Below, one piece after another: positions 28,271 through 38,369 of a stretch of DNA of 64,000 nucleotides; the first letter of the stretch is position 1, and each line of letters opens with the position of its first letter. Source of the stretch: Edaphochlamys debaryana (lineage: Eukaryota; Chlorophyta; Chlorophyceae; Chlamydomonadales); NCBI GenBank assembly GCA_016858145.1, contig JAEHOE010000086.1:496001-560000 (forward strand). Reading direction: 5' to 3'. Made by a program: the position numbers and the translations under genes. The notes below the pieces were generated by a model. It saw only the letters and a program-made list of their open reading frames with translations. It had not been told where the DNA came from and did no database searches.

Positions 28271-31200
28271 ATGGCCGGGGCGGTGGAGGACCTGACGCCG
28301 CTGCGACAAATCGGGGAGGGCTCCTTCGCCACGGTCTTCGAGGCGCTGCACCGCCCCACGGGACTTGTGGTGGTGGTGAAGCGCTTCAAGGACCTCCACA
28401 TGGACCCGGAGGCAAGTGACACATGATGGGTGCATGTGTCGCACAACCGCACACACATGCACACACAGGCTAGACGCGAGCTCCAGAGCTCTATGTCCTA
28501 TTGGGCCACTCTTCCTGGTGGTGGTTGGGTACGGACAGAATAGGTGGGCGGTTTTCTGTACTTGTGGATGGCACGTGGCACTCCCATTGTCAGCGGAATC
28601 CAAGAATGGTTACCTCGTTGGGTTACGTTGCAAAGGGTAATGTACCTGCACAGCGCACGGTCTTCATTCTTCGTGACCATGCATGGCAATCTTAGGCCGG
28701 AGGTTGATAGGGTTCCGCACCACCCGCCCGTCCGCATCCAGCCACCCACTTCGTTGCCCCTGCCTCTACAGGTGCGCCGCTTGGCTCTCCGCGAGCTGCG
28801 CGTGCTGGCCAGCCTCCCTCCCCACCCCAGCATCGTGCAGCTGCTCAGATCCTTCCGAAGGTGCGTGGGGTGCGATGACTTCGGTCCCACGTCTTGGTTC
28901 CTTTCAAGACGCAACCGCAGGCCAGGGGCGTTGGTGACGAGCTGACAAGGCGCACGCCGGCGCTGGCATAGGCCGAGCAGGACCCATCCACCACGTGGCA
29001 CGCTGATGACCTTACCCGTTGTATTGCGTGTAATAGCAACAACAGCACCTTGCCGGGTCCCGTTGCGCATACCACAGCAACTCTGGGCGCCTGTACCTGG
29101 CATTCGAACAGAGCGGCCGTGACCTGAAGAAGGTGCGTACAGGACAAGGTAGCTAGCCCGAGAGTTGGCTGACACGGGATCAGGCCATGAGTCTGAAGTC
29201 TTGAGCTCACCTGGAGGGCTTGCTACTTTACACCTCACAATTTAGGGTGGAGAAAGGGACGACAAGCATGACGGCATGTATGGACCTATGACAGGAAGCG
29301 CCCTCAACTCGTGAGATACAAGATCCGGCGTGTCCCTTGGTGTGCCTCCCCTGCCTCAGGAGATGGCCCGCTATCCCGGCCGCCGCCTGCCCCCGGCCCT
29401 GCTGCGGGCGGTGGCTTGGCAGCTGCTGGGAGCACTGGAGCACTGCCACAGCCACGGGGTGAGGGCGAGATCTTGCTGGCCTGAAGCCAGTCGGCGTGCA
29501 TGTCAGCCCCTTTGCATCCCCGTAACATCTATCGGTTACACCACACCACCTGCCAAACCCTCCACCCGTTAGGTCATACATCGCGACGTCAAGCCCAGCA
29601 ACGTCCTGATCGACACCCGCGAGGGGGACGGCGGCGAGCCGGCGCCCGTGGTCAAGCTGTGCGACTGTGAGGCAGGGGGCAGGGTTGGGGGCTGCAGTGC
29701 TACTGGCTGTTCAGTCCGGGCAATGGGTGGCTCAGGGCAGGGCACACAATGCTCCTAGTAGCCTCACACGCCCTGATCTCAACCCTGCCCTGCATGGCCC
29801 CGCATCCGTCCTCGCAGTCGGTCTGGCGAGGTGGCTGCCGGGGGCTGAGCCCGACCCCATGAGCGCATCGCGCGGGCTCACCGGAGCGGACTGCGCGGCC
29901 CGCGAGACGCGCGATCAAGGACGCGCCGGGGCCTGCACCGACTATGTGGGCACACGGTGGTACCGGGCACCCGAGGTGAGCGCACCCCGGGTGGCCGATG
30001 CGAGACAGTGATTGCGACAGCATAGGACCAGCTCGGGCCCTGTCAGGTCAGGCCGGGCCCAAGGCTGTGCCGAGCACAACCGCACGCTGCTGCGACGGCA
30101 AAGAACTCATCATTTGCACAGCACGCGTGGTGATGACAAACTCCAGCGATCGGGACCGACCGGTGCAATTTTCCGACCCCGCCTTCTGCCCCCCCTCCTT
30201 GCCTTGCAGATCCTCGTGGGGAATAACCAGTACGGCACCGCCGTGGACCTGTGGGCGCTCGGCTGCACACTGGCGGAGGCGGCGACCGGCAAGCCGCTCT
30301 TCCCGGGTGGGTACGCCGAACCCTAGCGTGTCAGTGGTGGACCAAAGGGCGAACCCGCCTCATCTGTTGGCGGGTCTGGACTCATAGAGCGTGCGGGTAG
30401 GGGAAACGCCTGCAGCATCTCGTTAATCTGCCGGGCCACTTTTTCCCCCGCCTATCCAACTCCCCGCCTCCATCTTCACCTCTTTCCCCCAGGGTCTTCG
30501 GAGACGGATCAGATGTGGCACATCGCACGTGTTCTGGGCCCCGTGCCGTACGGCATCCGCAGGGCCTGCAGCCCCGGCTCGAGCCAACCGCCGGCCCGCC
30601 AGGGGCCTCGGTCGGGGGCGAGCTGCAACGAGACGGCGCTGGGTCAGGGCCCGGTGGAAGCGCTTGGGCCCATGCTGGGGGTGAGTGGCGGATGCGAGGT
30701 TGGTCCGCGCTCTGCGGGCAGGGGGGGGGAGGGTAGGAACGAAACCCCCGGACATCATGCCGCAAAACCCCCGGACCCCCCCGGACCTACTACCTACCCT
30801 TCCGTACGGCACACGACACTGCCGTACAAGGCCTATATGTCAGCCATTTCGTACCGTTCCGACGGCTACGGTCTGCTTGTCGTATTCCCTATCCCTCTGC
30901 ACGGTCTGCACATGCGTGCGGCGAAGTTAGTGCGTCGACATTGACCATGTCCTGGACCCCAACCCCAACCGCCAGCCACCGTTGGCACCTCACATGCCGT
31001 CAACGGTACATCCGATTTTCACACATCGGTTGGCAGCGATTGGCAGTGCGGGGGGGACGGTCCTTGTGCGGAAGGGTAGCGGCTTGCAGTGCGGCATGCC
31101 GACAGGGCTGGCCCCAACTGACCGTGGGTTCCCCCCTACGCTGCTACCCGTGGTATACTGCTGTAATAGAGGCACCTAGTGCTGGAGAAGGCCTTCGGAG

Positions 31201-34200
31201 GGGTTAGAACGGCGTGTAGGGCCGCCTGACAAAACCCACGGACTCACTTTGACGAAATCCCCGGGGCCCCCCTGACCTACTACCTACTCCAAACTTTGGA
31301 GGCTCAGAACTTTGCAATCAAACCTCCGTTTTTAAATCTGAAAGCGGATTTGGGCTCCTCTCGCCGAACGCTTTCCATTCAAGGCGTGATGTATGTCTGG
31401 GACGAACCTACCCCACCCCCCTGCTGCGGGGAGCTGTAGTACGCAGCGGAAGCATGCGGAACGGAACAAGACGATAGGTCCGGGCCAGGTGCCTGAATGC
31501 TCACCCAACCAGTCACTCGTGCCCCAATCTCATCAACTGCCGTCTCCTCCCGCCAACACGCCCCTCCACCCCGCAGCCGCTTGTGGATCCCGGCCTGCTC
31601 CAGGTCATCGGGCGTTGCCTAGCCATGGACCCGGCGCTGCGCCCCACCGCCGCGCAGCTGCGCAGCCTGCCCTACTTCCACGGACTCAGGGAGCCGCCGC
31701 CGCAGCGGCCCGCTCGCCTCCCGGAGCCCCCGGCCGAGCCCCAGGTCGGCCGACCCTTCTCTCCTCGCTCACACACAAACCGGGCTTCCTCGGGGCCATT
31801 TCTGCGACCCTCCGGAGCTGGGGCCCCCAACCCACAGCCGTCCCTGTACATGTCCCAGCACACGGCGCCCGCGCTGGCCTTCCACCCCGTCAACGTGAGC
31901 GGGCGATTACGAGAGGCCGTGGTCGCACGTGCGGTCTGTACGGAGGCCGTACTCGTCGCGCCCGCGGCCGAGCGAGCCGCCTACGTGACTGCCAGCGCAG
32001 CCCGTGTGGCGGCGCAGCTGAGCCGGAGCCTCTCCTGCGCGGCGAGAGGGCCCAGCAGCCCGAGTGCCGGCGCGCCGGGCTCATCAGTTCCGAGTCCAAC
32101 CAGCAGCGTGGAGAAAAACGCTGGAGGCGGTGGCTCTGGTGGCAGCTCGGGCGTCGCCGCTGGGACCGCCGGCAGCGCCGAGCGGGACGGTCGGATGCTG
32201 AGCAGGGCGCTGGCGGGAGTCGGATCTGGGCTCGGAGCCGGATCTGGATCTGGATTTGGAACGGGATCTGGATTCGGTGCGGGGCTCCAGCAGCAGCAGC
32301 AGGCGGGGCTGCGGAAGTCCCTGCGGCAGCGCGCTCAGGTGCCAGCAGCGCTCAAGCTTGACTCTCCCATGTCGGAGGCCGCAGTGGTCTTGACGCGTGG
32401 GGTTGCGCTTTCGGCCACATGCGCCGTGACACACTGCCAGCCGCTTTCCATCGGGACCCTGTCCTCGACCCTCTCCGCCGTTACTGCGTCGTCGTATCAC
32501 GCCATTGGCTATGAGGTGTTCGCTTCGGCACAAGCGTTGGGCCCCTTGGGCCCCGCCTCGCCAGCCACATCATCCGAGGCCCACGCGGGACCACTCTCCC
32601 CGGCGTGCTCCGCGCCCCTGCTGTTCACATCGCCACACCCTCCGCCACCAGAGAGCGTGCTACAGTCGGCCGCAACCGCACCTGTGGCCATCATGCCACC
32701 CCTGGTCGGCATGCGCGCTCAGGCGCGGACGGATGACGGCCTGCCACGGCGCAGCGAGGGCGGCTGGGGCAGCCCAGGCAAGGCCTCCCGCTTCTCAACC
32801 GCGCAGGCGCCGCCCAAGTCGAACAGCCTCGCAGACTCCGAGCCCGCACCCGAAAGCAGCGGCCCCTTGCTGCCGGCCGCTTCCGGCGGCATGTTCGTCC
32901 GCGCCAGTGCCCCGGGGACCTTGCTCAGCTCGGCTCGGCTGCCCGTCGCCGTTTTGTCGCCCGTGCAAGTCCCGGGCCCAGCGACCGGACTGTCACCTTC
33001 GGCCCTGCGGCGGCACAGTCTGATCGCGGCCGGCGGGCTGGAGGGCACCGCCGCTGCCGGCGGCGTCGCTCACTCTCCGTCGCTGCACGGCGCCCCCTGC
33101 CGCAGCGGCGGCAGCGCCTTCTTCAGCCCCGGCCCTGGCTCCTCCGACAGCAGCCTGCCCCTGCTCCAAAAGCGCCAGGCTGCCGCCGGACCGAGCCCCA
33201 CCGCCGCCGCCGGCTCCCCCACCGCCCGCTCCCCCGGCGGCCTCAGGGCGGCCTTCGCCGCCCCTGATCTCGACCTGCTGCCCGCCATCCCGTCACCGTG
33301 TGCCACGTCAGCGGCAACGCCATCCCCCTCCTGCGCCGGGGTCCCCGTGGTGCAGCTCCCCGGCGCGCCGCCGGCCAACCCGCGGGCCTGCAGCGTCTCC
33401 GCCCTGCAGGTGGAGGAGGCGCTGTCGAGGCTGCACGGCCCCTCCACGACCACACACCCGTTCCTGATCGAGGCAGCCGGCGGCGCGGCGGGAGACGACG
33501 GATGCGGGATCGAGGACGACGATTCCGTGGAGCTGGGGCGCTCCGCCGTCGGCTCCCCGCGCTGCTGCAGCTCCCCAGCCCTCGTCACCGCTGACCGCGC
33601 CACCGTCGCCGCTGCGGCAGCCGCCGCCGCGGCTGACAGCAGCAGCGGCGGCGGCGCGTCCCGCGGCGGCGGCCGGCCGTTGCTGGCTAGCGGCGCTCGG
33701 CCGCGGTCGCTGCTGCCCTCGCTGGCGGCGCTGATGGCACTGGAGGACGACGCCGCTGTACGGCAAGACAGCGCCAGGCCCTGGCCCGCCGTGTCGCTGG
33801 CGTCGTGGGCGGCGCCCAAGGTGGCGGCGGACGCGCTGGGGCCCAGCGGCAGCGACGGCAGCGACAGCGGTGGCGGCGGCGATGGCAGCGGCAGCGGTAG
33901 CGGCAGCGGAGGTGAGAGCGGCTCGCAGCCTGCCCAGGCTAAAGCGGCGGCAGACCAGTCAGGGGGCGAGGCGGCGGGGCAGAGCGCGCGGCTGACTTTC
34001 AAGGCGCCGCCGCCACCTCCGGCCGCTGCTGGCGGTGGCTCCGCAGCCGGCAACGGCAAGGGGTTCGGCAGCAGCGCCGCTTCCGTGCTGCCGGCCCTTC
34101 GGACTCCTAGTGGCGAGAACGGCGGCGGCGGAGGCTCCCTTGCTCCCGCCTCCGCGACCAAAGCGGGCACGTGCTCAGGCGCAGGCGAGGTCAAGGGCGA

Positions 34201-34300
34201 ACAGTCGCGCGCACCGTTGCCGGCGGCAAAGGGCTTCAGCAAAGGGGCTATGCGGGCCTTTGCGCAGAAAGTCAAGAAGGCGTTTGCGGGGGCGCGGTAG
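28271..34300 (+). CDS. CDKL-like protein kinase B
   Basis: Exons: 28271-28411, 28772-28860, 29078-29132, 29360-29458, 29573-29666, 29818-29975, 30210-30306, 30493-30680, 31577-34300, coding 1214 residues if the ATG at 28271 is the start; cttcag just upstream could also be an acceptor. Landmarks: GEGSFATVF at 15-23, catalytic Lys37, HRD 131-133, DFG 159-161, TDY 200-202 (the only copy with the canonical CDKL Thr), APE 210-212, then VDLWALGCTLAEAATG. The first intron uses a GC donor (GAG|GCAAGTG). The tail of about 880 residues is Ala/Ser/Gly-rich with the motifs LSRSLSCA and AVSLASWAA, and ends KGAMRAFAQKVKKAFAGAR. Exon 4, intron 4 and exon 5 are almost identical to those of A and C. The kinase family is well supported; substrate and role are not known. 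Confidence 0.88.
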
Positions 34301-36184
34301 GGGCCATGTGCGCCATGCATGCCAGACGGAGCGTCCTGGTACGAGTACGCGTGTCAAACAGCATGTGTATACATGCATGCTTGGTTTATAGGCGCATCGC
34401 GAGCCGGTGTGCCGCTTCAGCAGGCAGGTGTGAAGCAAGGCCGTAGTCCGTCTAGTGGATTTGGCAACCAGGAGAGGGCTCCTGGGATGAGTATGCCTGC
34501 TGCTTGCCTGCTCCAGGTTGCGCGTTCAGCGCCGGTCGTCTGGGCTTGGGATTGCTGGGAATTGCTTACTATCACCTCTTAGCCATGCACGGGATTAACA
34601 GGATCAGGGCGGGGGGGCGGGGCGGGCGGGTACAGGGCCAGGGGAGGGGCGAGTAGCCGAGCCGGGTAGCAGGAGGGAGTGACGCTGTGAGAGCGCTGCC
34701 CGTGCAGGCACATCTGGTGCATGGGTGGGTGCCCTCAACGGCCTGTTGAAGTTGGACACGTGTGCCACACGTGTTGCCGTTTCAGGGCATACGCACGATT
34801 GGCGGGGATAGACCCGGGATTGTTTACCTTGCTTGTAGCGGGCGGCCTCAGCTCGCCTAGATACTCTTCTTGATGTTTTTGCATCTTGCTGTGCGACATC
34901 TGTGATCGCTGGGTATGCATACCTGCTGAGTCTGAAGGTCTGAACGGCGTGCCCTGCTGACCCATCCAGCTGATTCTGCGCTTTTGCCGGCACTGCAATG
35001 GCCTAGGTCTGGCACCCAGACTGGTGCCTGGAAGCGCAATGCATCACGCACCTCGCCTGGAGCTCGTCAATCACGTCGCAAGCGCACAGTGCCCTGAGCC
35101 TGACGCCTAGTTCGCACGCACGCGACTCTTGGGCAAAGTACCAAGCAACATCCCGTTGTGCACGGTTGCACTGTCTGTTGAGCCTGTATCAGTGTCAAAG
35201 CTGTTGAACAGGCTATTGGAAGGCAAAGATATCTGTGGAAAGAACCGGGTTCGTAAGCCGGCGTCGTTGCTTGGTTCTTTTGCGGAGTGAAGGAAGGGGC
35301 CACAAGGGGGCGGGGGGAAGGGGTGGGGGGCGCAATGCTGGGCACGCGTGTAGCGAGCAACGAAGGGGGGGAGGGGCAGCCAAGATGGAGACACAGGGTA
35401 CCGAGATGAGGACTGTATGGTTTGGGCCCAAGAGTGGAGGCGTTTCGGTGTTGGAGCAATGTGTCTGAACTGCTCAGGGCGACGGAGCGGGTCACCGGTC
35501 ATGGAGACGGCGGGCTTAGTGCAGCATCGAATTACACAAGAATGCGTCTGTCTGTCGATAATGCTGAATGATTGCAAAGGCTCTGGAACTTTGGCATAGT
35601 TGTTGGAACCTTGCTGTGACCTCTTGTGACTGGGCAGACAGAGCCTGAGTTCTGGACAACTCAGACTACATCGAGCTTTGCTGTTGTGACACGGACAAGG
35701 TAGGGGGACGAAAGCGGATTGCAGTCGAACAGAACTTGTTGGGCGGATGAGGGCCTTGGTCTGCGGACTGGGTGACTTTGGTGTCGTACTGGTTACAGAT
35801 GACGGAGCTAAACCGAGACGGCGGCTCATAATGCTGAGACTGTGCCGGCCGTGAAGCCCCAAGAGCTAGCAGACTGGTTGCGGGTTACTGACCGGACTGC
35901 CAGCCATATTGAGTGGCACCCAGGCCTGTCGCCGTACACGAAACGGCGGCTAGGAACCCACTGCACGGACTTGGGCGGCCTCAGGGGCCGCACAGAGTAG
36001 CTCGGCAAGGTCTGTTCACCCAGGGTCACCCCCAGCTCGACTTCATGATTCGACAGGCGGCATGAAGGGGGCGTGGCAGCTGAACGCCACGGCCGAGCAG
36101 GGGCGGGCGACGTCATGCGCCGTGCGTTTTGGAGAAGGGGCCATGGGAGGCGTCACACCATGCGGCATTTTTTGAGATGAGCCC

Positions 36185-36261
36185 GGCGCGTAGCGCCTGG
36201 CGCGGAGCGCCAGCCGGGGGGCGAGAGGCCCCCCGGGATTACCCCGTGTTGGCGTGCGTGC
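36185..36261. repeat. Three adjacent hairpins plus a 25-bp shared end
   Basis: Three short perfect hairpins follow each other: ggcgc-gta-gcgcc (36185-36197), tggcgc-gga-gcgcca (36198-36212) and ccggggggc-gagag-gccccccgg (36214-36236). The next 25 bp (36237-36261, containing attaccccgtgttgg) recur in inverted orientation at 43289-43313, also beside a hairpin. This looks like the end of a small non-autonomous element, followed by gcgtgcct repeats. Confidence 0.65.
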
Positions 36262-36527
36262 CTGCGTGCCTGCGTGCCCTGCGTGCCTGCGTGACACATA
36301 AACATGCGATTTACGCCTAGCCTGCGCTGGCTGTATGTGATCGACGAGACCAGTATCGGCCCAGTCTAGGGCCCAGTCTAGGCACAGTACCAGGCACTCT
36401 ACCTGGGCAGGTGCGGGTGGGTGGGTGATTGGAGACGGTCCGTTGGGGCTTGGCGGCGTTGGTGTGCGGAGGGCTGCTTGGGTGGACTTGGCTAGACTAA
36501 CCCGCACCCCTTCCCACGCCCCCTCAG

Positions 36528-36638
36528 AACCGCGACGTCTCCGCTGCCAACGTGATCCGCATCCTCCTCCTGCTGAAGCTGCTGGGCTTCAGCCGGCCGG
36601 CCGCGCTGGAGCGGCCGCCGGCCGTGGACCCGGGCTGA
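36528..36638 (+). pseudogene. Terminal exon fragment resembling a TnpB/Fanzor C-terminus
   Basis: After a good acceptor (cgccccctcag) the frame reads NRDVSAANVIRILLLLKLLG, then RPAALERPP and a stop; 36 codons. The RDxxAAxN block followed by a hydrophobic helix matches the last catalytic-Asp motif of TnpB/IS605 OrfB-like and Fanzor nucleases, which are common in algal transposons. The upstream Zn-ribbon (CxxC) and RuvC parts are not visible, so this is at best a relic. A small intron 36411-36527 is plausible. The similarity is short and could be chance. Confidence 0.35.
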
Positions 36639-37049
36639 GGGCCCAAACAAAGAGCAGCGGCGGCGGAGGGAGAGATGTAGCGGGTGGCGTGTGGGCAGTA
36701 GCGGATTGCAGACGGACATCTTCTCTTTCTATCTTCTGGAGGGTGCATGTGAATGTGCGCCCAACCCAACCGGCTAAGTCCGGCATTGCGGGGTTGCGAA
36801 GGCCCCTAACTTATGGCGGCGTGGGTTTAGTCCGTGCGCTGTGGGGCGTAGTGCTTGATTGCGCGGCCCCAGTGCTGCCCGGCCTCGCGGGGTTTGGGGC
36901 TCGGCCCTTTTCCCTGTCCTGAGGAGGGACAGACACCCTTGTTTGAGCTCTCTGCGCACAATGCTGGCGGTCTTGGTATCAAGTTCCGGGGGGGCACAGG
37001 CGGCCGGCGGCACAGGAGCGTGGGGCGAGGCGCGCGCACGGGGGACGCA

Positions 37050-37307
37050 GGGTTGTTGTTACACGGACAAGGGCAGCAGCCGTGAACTCCCATACGGGCC
37101 GTGGGCCATAGGTACATGTGTCCAGTGAGGCAAAAGCAAGTAAAGCTAGGTTGAGTGGGCCCCAAAGCGCCTCTCCCAGATCTCACGCAAGACACGGGCC
37201 AGCTGCTGCCGGGCATCCGACCGAGTCAGGGGTATGAAGGGCGTGCGGTCGGCCTCACTAAGGCCTAGTAGGCCCCAGGCCCAATCAAGGAGGCGCACAC
37301 CATGCAT
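37050..37307 (-). mobile_element. 5'-truncated LINE-like fragment with 3' tail
   Basis: On the minus strand 37307-37146 encode 53 residues including LGLSEADRTPFIPLTRSDAR and QQLARVLREIWERRFG, then a stop. About 20 bp on begins the 80-bp tail shared with 18610-18700, ending in TGTAACAACAAC. The style matches the extreme C-terminus of an algal retrotransposon polyprotein plus 3' UTR, but I cannot name the family. Confidence 0.45.
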
Positions 37308-38369
37308 CTTGGGGCTTGCTTGGGACGCTCTTCTGTGCTACTGGTGTCAAGTTCAGGAGCGTGGGGCATCTCTTCAGTTGGCTGCGCGGTGTGTCATGGT
37401 ACGGGCCGCAGGCCGACACGTTCCACTACTCCTTTTGCCGATGGACAACTACCGCACTGGCTGTACATGAAGCGCCAGACTCCGCTTGGTTGCGACAAAT
37501 CAGGGGGACGCAACAGGGTGTATGATGTTGGCCGCCTTCGTCGCGCTGGGACGACCATATGTGGCCCTCCGGACACTGGACCTTCCGTGCAGTCGCCCCA
37601 TGAAGGACCGTCAGCAATCCGCCGCCCCGCGGTCCCCCCTCACCACGAAAGGCTCAGGACATGCCCTATTGTTTCCGCTCTGCCCTCATCGTCCATAGCG
37701 GCGTCCATCACTGCCCGCGCACGCCGGAGTCCGCGTCGCGTGGTGTCGCTCAATCTGCCTAGGATGTGGACTGGCTACATAGGTCAGCCTGAAACGATGG
37801 CATAGCTCACACTCTAAATCAAGCAAGCAGGGTCCACACCAGAACAGCGTACACTTTTTGTCGTCGCCAGTTGTCGCAATGTTCCCCGACGCACACTTGG
37901 CCACTGGCAGTCGATATCGCTCAACGAGCGATGTCAAGGTATGTCATGCGTCGGTGGGTTGGAATCGCTACAAGCCTACAACTCATTGCATCAACTGGCC
38001 TGTCCGCCGGAGCCAGGGCGCATACCTGAAGACGCATTGCATTGTGCAAGCATACCGTAGTGTCGTGTTCCAGCCTGAGGGGTGACAACGTCCATCTCAC
38101 CGGCGCCGGTGCCTATAGTGACGGGACACACCCCTCGGAGCCCCGAGTCCGAGCCTCCTTCCCCCCGGCCCCCCGATCCCCACCCTTCTATGCACACAAC
38201 CTTATCCTCGTAACCTTGCACAATAGTGTATCCTCCTCCCGCTGACTTTCCTTGTAGGAACAATTGCACTTTATTGGCCTTGCTTTCGCGTACACTTGTC
38301 CCCGCTTCTCATTCTCCCTTCATCCCCCCTTTGTGCCTCCCTTCCCATACTGCCCATGCCATTGAGACC

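Larger units (their letters stand above)
34301..38369. other. 4.1 kb between kinases B and C, transposon debris
   Basis: It holds a hairpin cluster at 36185-36261, a TnpB/Fanzor-like terminal exon at 36528-36638 and a minus-strand LINE-like fragment at 37050-37307. An unrecognised protein-like open stretch without ATG ends at a stop near 36000 and includes ELADWLRVTDRTASHIEWHP. No complete gene is visible. The kinase C promoter should lie in the last few hundred bases. Confidence 0.6.

Noticed and set aside
35107..35862. A 251-codon minus-strand frame in the B-C gap
   Set aside because: Ser/Pro-rich, with no motif and no supporting splice sites. The opposite strand shows transposon-like debris.
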